Below, piece by piece: positions 60,838 to 64,000 of a DNA stretch of 64,000 bases. The stretch spans positions 21,156-85,155 of the forward strand of contig NZ_VJZC01000003.1 in the NCBI RefSeq assembly GCF_009377185.1. Reading direction: 5' to 3'. The number at the start of each line of letters is the position of its first letter. The stretch's first letter is position 1. Both the position numbers and the translations under genes were made by a program. This stretch comes from Streptomyces spongiae. Its GTDB lineage: Bacteria; Actinomycetota; Actinomycetes; Streptomycetales; Streptomycetaceae. The notes beneath the pieces were generated by a model, which ran no database searches, had not been told where the DNA came from, and worked only from the letters and a program-made list of their open reading frames with translations.

Positions 60838-62433
60838 ATGTCACACCGTTCGCCGAACTCCCTGCCCGGCCGCCGCAGCGTGCTGCGCGGCTCTCTCGCC
60901 GCGTCGGCGGCCCTGGCCGTGCCCGCCACGCTGGGTGCGGCACCGGCGTTCTCCCTTTCGGGGCGGCCGAAGGCCGGATGGGGTGTGCAGACCGGGGACG
61001 TGACCGCGCACTCCGGCCTGGTGTGGGTACGTTCCGACCGGCCGGCCCGGATGATCGTCGAGACGTCCGCCACCGAGTCCTTCCGCAACCCGGCCAGATG
61101 GCACGGCCCGCTGCTGGGCTCCGGCACGGACTTCACCGGGACGACGCGGCTGCGCGGCCTGCCGTCGGGCGAGCAGATCCACTACCGCGTCCTGCTGGCC
61201 GACCCGGACGACCCGCGCCGCACCGGCGAGCCGGTCACGGGCACGTTCCGTACGACATCCGACAAGCGCTGTGACGGGGTGCGCTTCGTGTGGTCGGGCG
61301 ACCTGGCAGGACAGGGCTGGGGCATCAACCCGGACCTCGGCGGCTACCGCATCTTCGACGCGATGGGCGCGCTGGACCCGGACTTCTTCCTCTGCAGCGG
61401 CGACAACATCTACGCCGACGGCCCGATCGCGGCGACGGCGACGCTTCCGGACGGCAGTGTGTGGCGGAACGTCACCACCGAGGAGAAGTCCAAGGTCGCC
61501 GAGTCCCTGGCGGAGTTCCGCGGCAACTTCCGCTACAACCTGCTGGACGAGAACCTCAGGGACTTCAACGCCCGGGTGCCGTCGGTCATCCAGTGGGACG
61601 ACCACGAGGTGCGCAACAACTGGTACCCGGGCCAGGTGATCGCGGACTCGGACACCCGGTACACCGAGAAGAGCGTCGACGTCCTGGCGGCGCGTGCGCG
61701 GCGGGCGTTCAGCGAGTACTACCCGATCTCCACGCTGCAGCCCGGTGAGCGCGACGGCCGCGTCCACCGCGTGCTGCGCCACGGCCCGCTGCTGGACGTG
61801 TTCGTGCTGGACATGCGCACGTACCGCAACGCCAACTCGCCGGACAACCAGACCACCGACCCGCAGGGCATCCTCGGCGCCGAGCAGTTGGAGTGGCTGA
61901 AGCGCGAGCTGGCGCGGTCGCGTGCCGTGTGGAAGGTGATCGCGGCCGACATGCCGCTCGGCCTGGTCGTCCCCGACACGACCGAGGGCAAGAAGAACAT
62001 CGAGGCCGTGGCGCAGGGGGACCCGGGCGCGCCGCTGGGCCGTGAGCTGCAGATCGCGGAGCTGCTGCGGTTCATCAAGCGCCGCAAGGTCACGGGCACG
62101 GTGTGGCTGACCGCCGACGTGCACCACACCTCCGCCCAGCACTACCAGCCGTCGCGGGCCGCCTTCACCGACTTCGAGCCGTTCTGGGAGTTCGTGTCCG
62201 GCCCGCTCAACGCGGGTGCGTTCCCGGCGAGCGCCCTCGACAACACGTTCGGCCCGGAGCGGGTGTTCGTGAAGGCGCCGACCGCCTCGAACGTCTCACC
62301 GGCCGGCGGCTACCAGTTCTTCGGCGAGGTCGACATCGACGGTGACAGCGGGGAGCTGACGGTACGGCTGCGCGAGCAGGACGGGACCGTGCTGTTCACG
62401 AAGGTGCTGCAGCCGGGACGAGTCGGGCAGTAA
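60838..62433 (+). CDS. phoD: Alkaline phosphatase D (PhoD family), Tat-exported
   Basis: A 531-residue secreted phosphodiesterase/alkaline phosphatase. The signal peptide has a twin arginine (PGRRSVLRGSLAASAALAV), so export by Tat with cofactor bound is expected. Catalytic segments are WSGDLAG, LCSGDNIYADGP, QWDDHEVRNNW and LTADVHHTSAQHY, which hold the Asp, Asn and His metal ligands of the PhoD fold. The ATG at 60838 has GGAGG eight bases upstream. A PHO-box-like repeat lies in its promoter region, so phosphate starvation should induce it. Confidence 0.93.
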   Translation: MSHRSPNSLPGRRSVLRGSLAASAALAVPATLGAAPAFSLSGRPKAGWGVQTGDVTAHSGLVWVRSDRPARMIVETSATESFRNPARWHGPLLGSGTDFTGTTRLRGLPSGEQIHYRVLLADPDDPRRTGEPVTGTFRTTSDKRCDGVRFVWSGDLAGQGWGINPDLGGYRIFDAMGALDPDFFLCSGDNIYADGPIAATATLPDGSVWRNVTTEEKSKVAESLAEFRGNFRYNLLDENLRDFNARVPSVIQWDDHEVRNNWYPGQVIADSDTRYTEKSVDVLAARARRAFSEYYPISTLQPGERDGRVHRVLRHGPLLDVFVLDMRTYRNANSPDNQTTDPQGILGAEQLEWLKRELARSRAVWKVIAADMPLGLVVPDTTEGKKNIEAVAQGDPGAPLGRELQIAELLRFIKRRKVTGTVWLTADVHHTSAQHYQPSRAAFTDFEPFWEFVSGPLNAGAFPASALDNTFGPERVFVKAPTASNVSPAGGYQFFGEVDIDGDSGELTVRLREQDGTVLFTKVLQPGRVGQ

Positions 62434-62470
62434 GCCGGGCGGTAAGCCGGCCGGTAAAACCAGGCAGTAA
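62422..62470 (+). repeat. Four tandem 12-13-base repeats at the phoD stop
   Basis: GTCGGGCAGTAA (62422-62433, containing the phoD stop) is followed by GCCGGGCGGTAA, GCCGGCCGGTAA and AACCAGGCAGTAA. Each unit ends in TAA in the same register for the first three. The array probably arose by slippage of the last codons and stop. Confidence 0.7.
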
Positions 62471-62573
62471 AGCGGGCAACTATACAAACAGCAACAAAGG
62501 TGAGGAAAGACACTTTACCGATCAGTCACAAAGCGTTCGCGATCACGCAACACCCTACCTTCACAGTGGTTGC

Positions 62574-63911
62574 ATGACTTCGAACGAATCTGATGTGAGG
62601 CGGGCGGCGAACGGCCGCCCCGTACACCACCGGCGGCGGAAAGCGGCCGAACTCGCCGCGCTGTTCACGGCAGGGTTCCACTCGTGGTGGTCACGCCGCC
62701 ACGGTCACGCACCACCGGCGGACGATACCGGCGCCCGGCCGCTCCCCGAGGGGGAGCAGGCCGGGCCGTCCGGCACCGACACGGCCGACGACGAGGCGTC
62801 GGTGCTGTGGCGGATGAGGACGACGGTGAAGGACGAACCCGGTTCGCTGGCCGCGCTGTGCACGGCACTGGCCGGCCACCGGGTGGACATCCTGAGCCTG
62901 CAGACGCATCCGCTGGCCGAGGGCACGGTGGACGAGTTCCTGCTGCGTTCGCCCGAGGAGTTGTCCGCGAACGAGATCACTCACACGGTCTCGCAGGCGG
63001 GCGGCGCCAGTACGTGGATCGAGCGGGCCGACGCCCACGACCTCGTCGACGGGCCCACGCGAGTACTGGGCCTCGCCACGCGGACGGCGCTGGACGCGGC
63101 GGAGCTCCCGCTCGCCCTGCGCCAGTTGCTGGGCCGGTGCACCATCCGCTCGCTCCCTGCCACCGCGCCCGGCTCGGGCCGGGGCCAGGACGGCGTCCCG
63201 GTCGAGGGCGCCCTGGAGGACACGGTGATGCGGCTGCGGGCGCCGGAGGGCGGGGTGATCACGGTGGAGCGGCCGTATCTGCCGTTCACGCCGACGGAGT
63301 TCGCGCGGGCGAGGGCCCTGGTGGAACTGGACGCCCGGCTGGGTCCGCGGATCCCGCGCAGCCAGGACGTGCTGACGCTGTCGGAGGGCAGCGACATCAC
63401 CGTGCGGCGCGCCGACACGGACGACCTCGACGCGGCGAAGGCGATGCACGCGCGGTGCTCGGCGCGCACGCTGGGCATGCGCTACCACGGTCCGCTGGGT
63501 GACGCCGACCGTTACCTCAACCACCTGCTGAGCCCCCGCTTCGGCCGCACCCTGGCCGTGCAGACCGCCTCGGGGAAGGTCGTCGGTCTCGGCCACCTGC
63601 TGTGGGACGGCGACGAGACGGAGGTCGCGCTACTGGTCGAGGACGCGTGGCAGCGGCGTGGTATCGGCGGCGAGTTGCTGGGCCGGCTGGTGACGATGGC
63701 GGTCGAGGCCGGGTGCTCCAGTGTCTACGCCGTCACGCAGTCCTCGAACACCGGGATGGTCGCCGCGATGCGCGGGTTGGGGCTCCCTGTCGACTACCAG
63801 GTCGAGGAGGGCACTCTGGTCATCACCGCCCGCCTGGACGCGACGCCGGTGGCTGCCGCCCGTCTGCCGTATGAGCGGGAGCGGAGCGAGGGGTGGTTGG
63901 CGCGGGACTAG
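62574..63911 (+). CDS. ACT domain-GNAT acetyltransferase fusion
   Basis: A 445-residue protein. An ACT domain at about 80-150 (LWRMRTTVKDEPGSLAALCTAL then GHRVDILSLQTHPL) is a small-ligand, often amino-acid, sensor. The C-terminal GNAT domain (about 275-420) has the acetyl-CoA loop VEDAWQRRGIGGELLGRL. Related ACT-GNAT proteins in actinobacteria can be amino-acid-regulated protein lysine acetyltransferases. Whether this one modifies proteins or a small molecule is not known. About 140 bp of A/T-richer DNA precede the ATG. Confidence 0.88.
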   Translation: MTSNESDVRRAANGRPVHHRRRKAAELAALFTAGFHSWWSRRHGHAPPADDTGARPLPEGEQAGPSGTDTADDEASVLWRMRTTVKDEPGSLAALCTALAGHRVDILSLQTHPLAEGTVDEFLLRSPEELSANEITHTVSQAGGASTWIERADAHDLVDGPTRVLGLATRTALDAAELPLALRQLLGRCTIRSLPATAPGSGRGQDGVPVEGALEDTVMRLRAPEGGVITVERPYLPFTPTEFARARALVELDARLGPRIPRSQDVLTLSEGSDITVRRADTDDLDAAKAMHARCSARTLGMRYHGPLGDADRYLNHLLSPRFGRTLAVQTASGKVVGLGHLLWDGDETEVALLVEDAWQRRGIGGELLGRLVTMAVEAGCSSVYAVTQSSNTGMVAAMRGLGLPVDYQVEEGTLVITARLDATPVAAARLPYERERSEGWLARD

Positions 63912-63981
63912 TACGGGGCGTGCGGCGGTGGGGTGGCTGACCGTGGGATTCTCGCCCCCGCCGCCCCTACCCGTCCCATCC

Positions 63982-63998
63982 CCGGGGCTCCGCCCCGG
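63982..63998. terminator. GC-rich hairpin at window end
   Basis: CCGGGGC-TCC-GCCCCGG, a perfect 7-bp stem with a three-base loop, is the common Streptomyces-style terminator. It lies about 70 bp after the ACT-GNAT gene. Confidence 0.55.
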
Positions 63999-64000
63999 AC

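Noticed and set aside
59205..61136. A 643-codon minus-strand frame opposite the MocR and phoD genes
   Set aside because: Low-complexity translation and no motif; both plus-strand genes here are well supported.

Overview
The window is high-GC actinobacterial DNA, almost certainly Streptomyces. Supporting signs are the strong G/C bias at third codon positions, frequent GTG/TTG starts, ATGA/GTGA overlaps, probable leaderless genes, rare TTA codons, and families typical of the genus (ECF41-type sigma factor, ROK, HutC-type GntR, MocR, PhoD). An accessory secondary-metabolite region (about 3.5-45.2 kb) sits between ordinary chromosomal genes.

Left flank (1-3.4 kb): the 3' part of a two-domain FtsX/MacB-type permease and an LLM-class flavin or F420 oxidoreductase.

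Block A (21.3 down to 3.5 kb, all minus strand) reads as one long operon. In order of transcription it encodes a JmjC/cupin oxygenase, an FAD monooxygenase, a complete 2-keto-acid chain-extension set (DRE-TIM acyltransferase, fused aconitase-type isomerase, beta-decarboxylating dehydrogenase), an ATP-grasp ligase, a LysN-like aminotransferase, a FemAB-like transferase, an MFS exporter, a free-standing carrier protein, and an NRPS of order A-C-A-PCP-reductase. The NRPS has no PCP after its first A domain, so the free PCP probably serves it in trans. The terminal reductase predicts release as an aldehyde, alcohol or cyclic imine.

Junction (21.3-22.2 kb): non-coding DNA with the 3' end of an IS3-family transposase.

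Block B (35.1 down to 22.2 kb, minus strand): a Cys/Met-metabolism PLP enzyme, an isochorismate/salicylate-type chorismate enzyme, a DegT aminotransferase, an SDR, an APH-like kinase, a thymidylate-kinase-like protein, a decayed condensation domain, an acyl-CoA-dehydrogenase-fold monooxygenase, an amidohydrolase, a second thymidylate-kinase-like protein, and TrpB plus TrpA homologues. Divergent from it (35.6-45.2 kb) run a nucleotidyltransferase-like protein, a serine-type A-PCP, an NRPS-type methyltransferase, a free-standing condensation-like protein and two ABC exporters. Much of 28.6-35.7 kb is visibly less GC-rich than its surroundings.

No pathway-specific regulator is visible in the 42 kb. 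TTA codons in five genes of both blocks, one at codon 5 and one at codon 7, point to bldA control. I do not recognise the product; one pathway or two adjoining pathways are both possible.

Right flank (45.3-64 kb) is ordinary chromosome: GNAT, two CNNM/CBS proteins, an SGNH hydrolase, purB, a mismatch DNA glycosylase with an apparent CTG start, an ABC-2 exporter beside a two-component system, a ROK repressor, a HutC-type GntR regulator with a visible promoter and operator, an ECF41-type sigma factor, an EamA transporter divergent from a MocR regulator, a Tat-exported PhoD phosphatase with a possible PHO box, and an ACT-GNAT protein.
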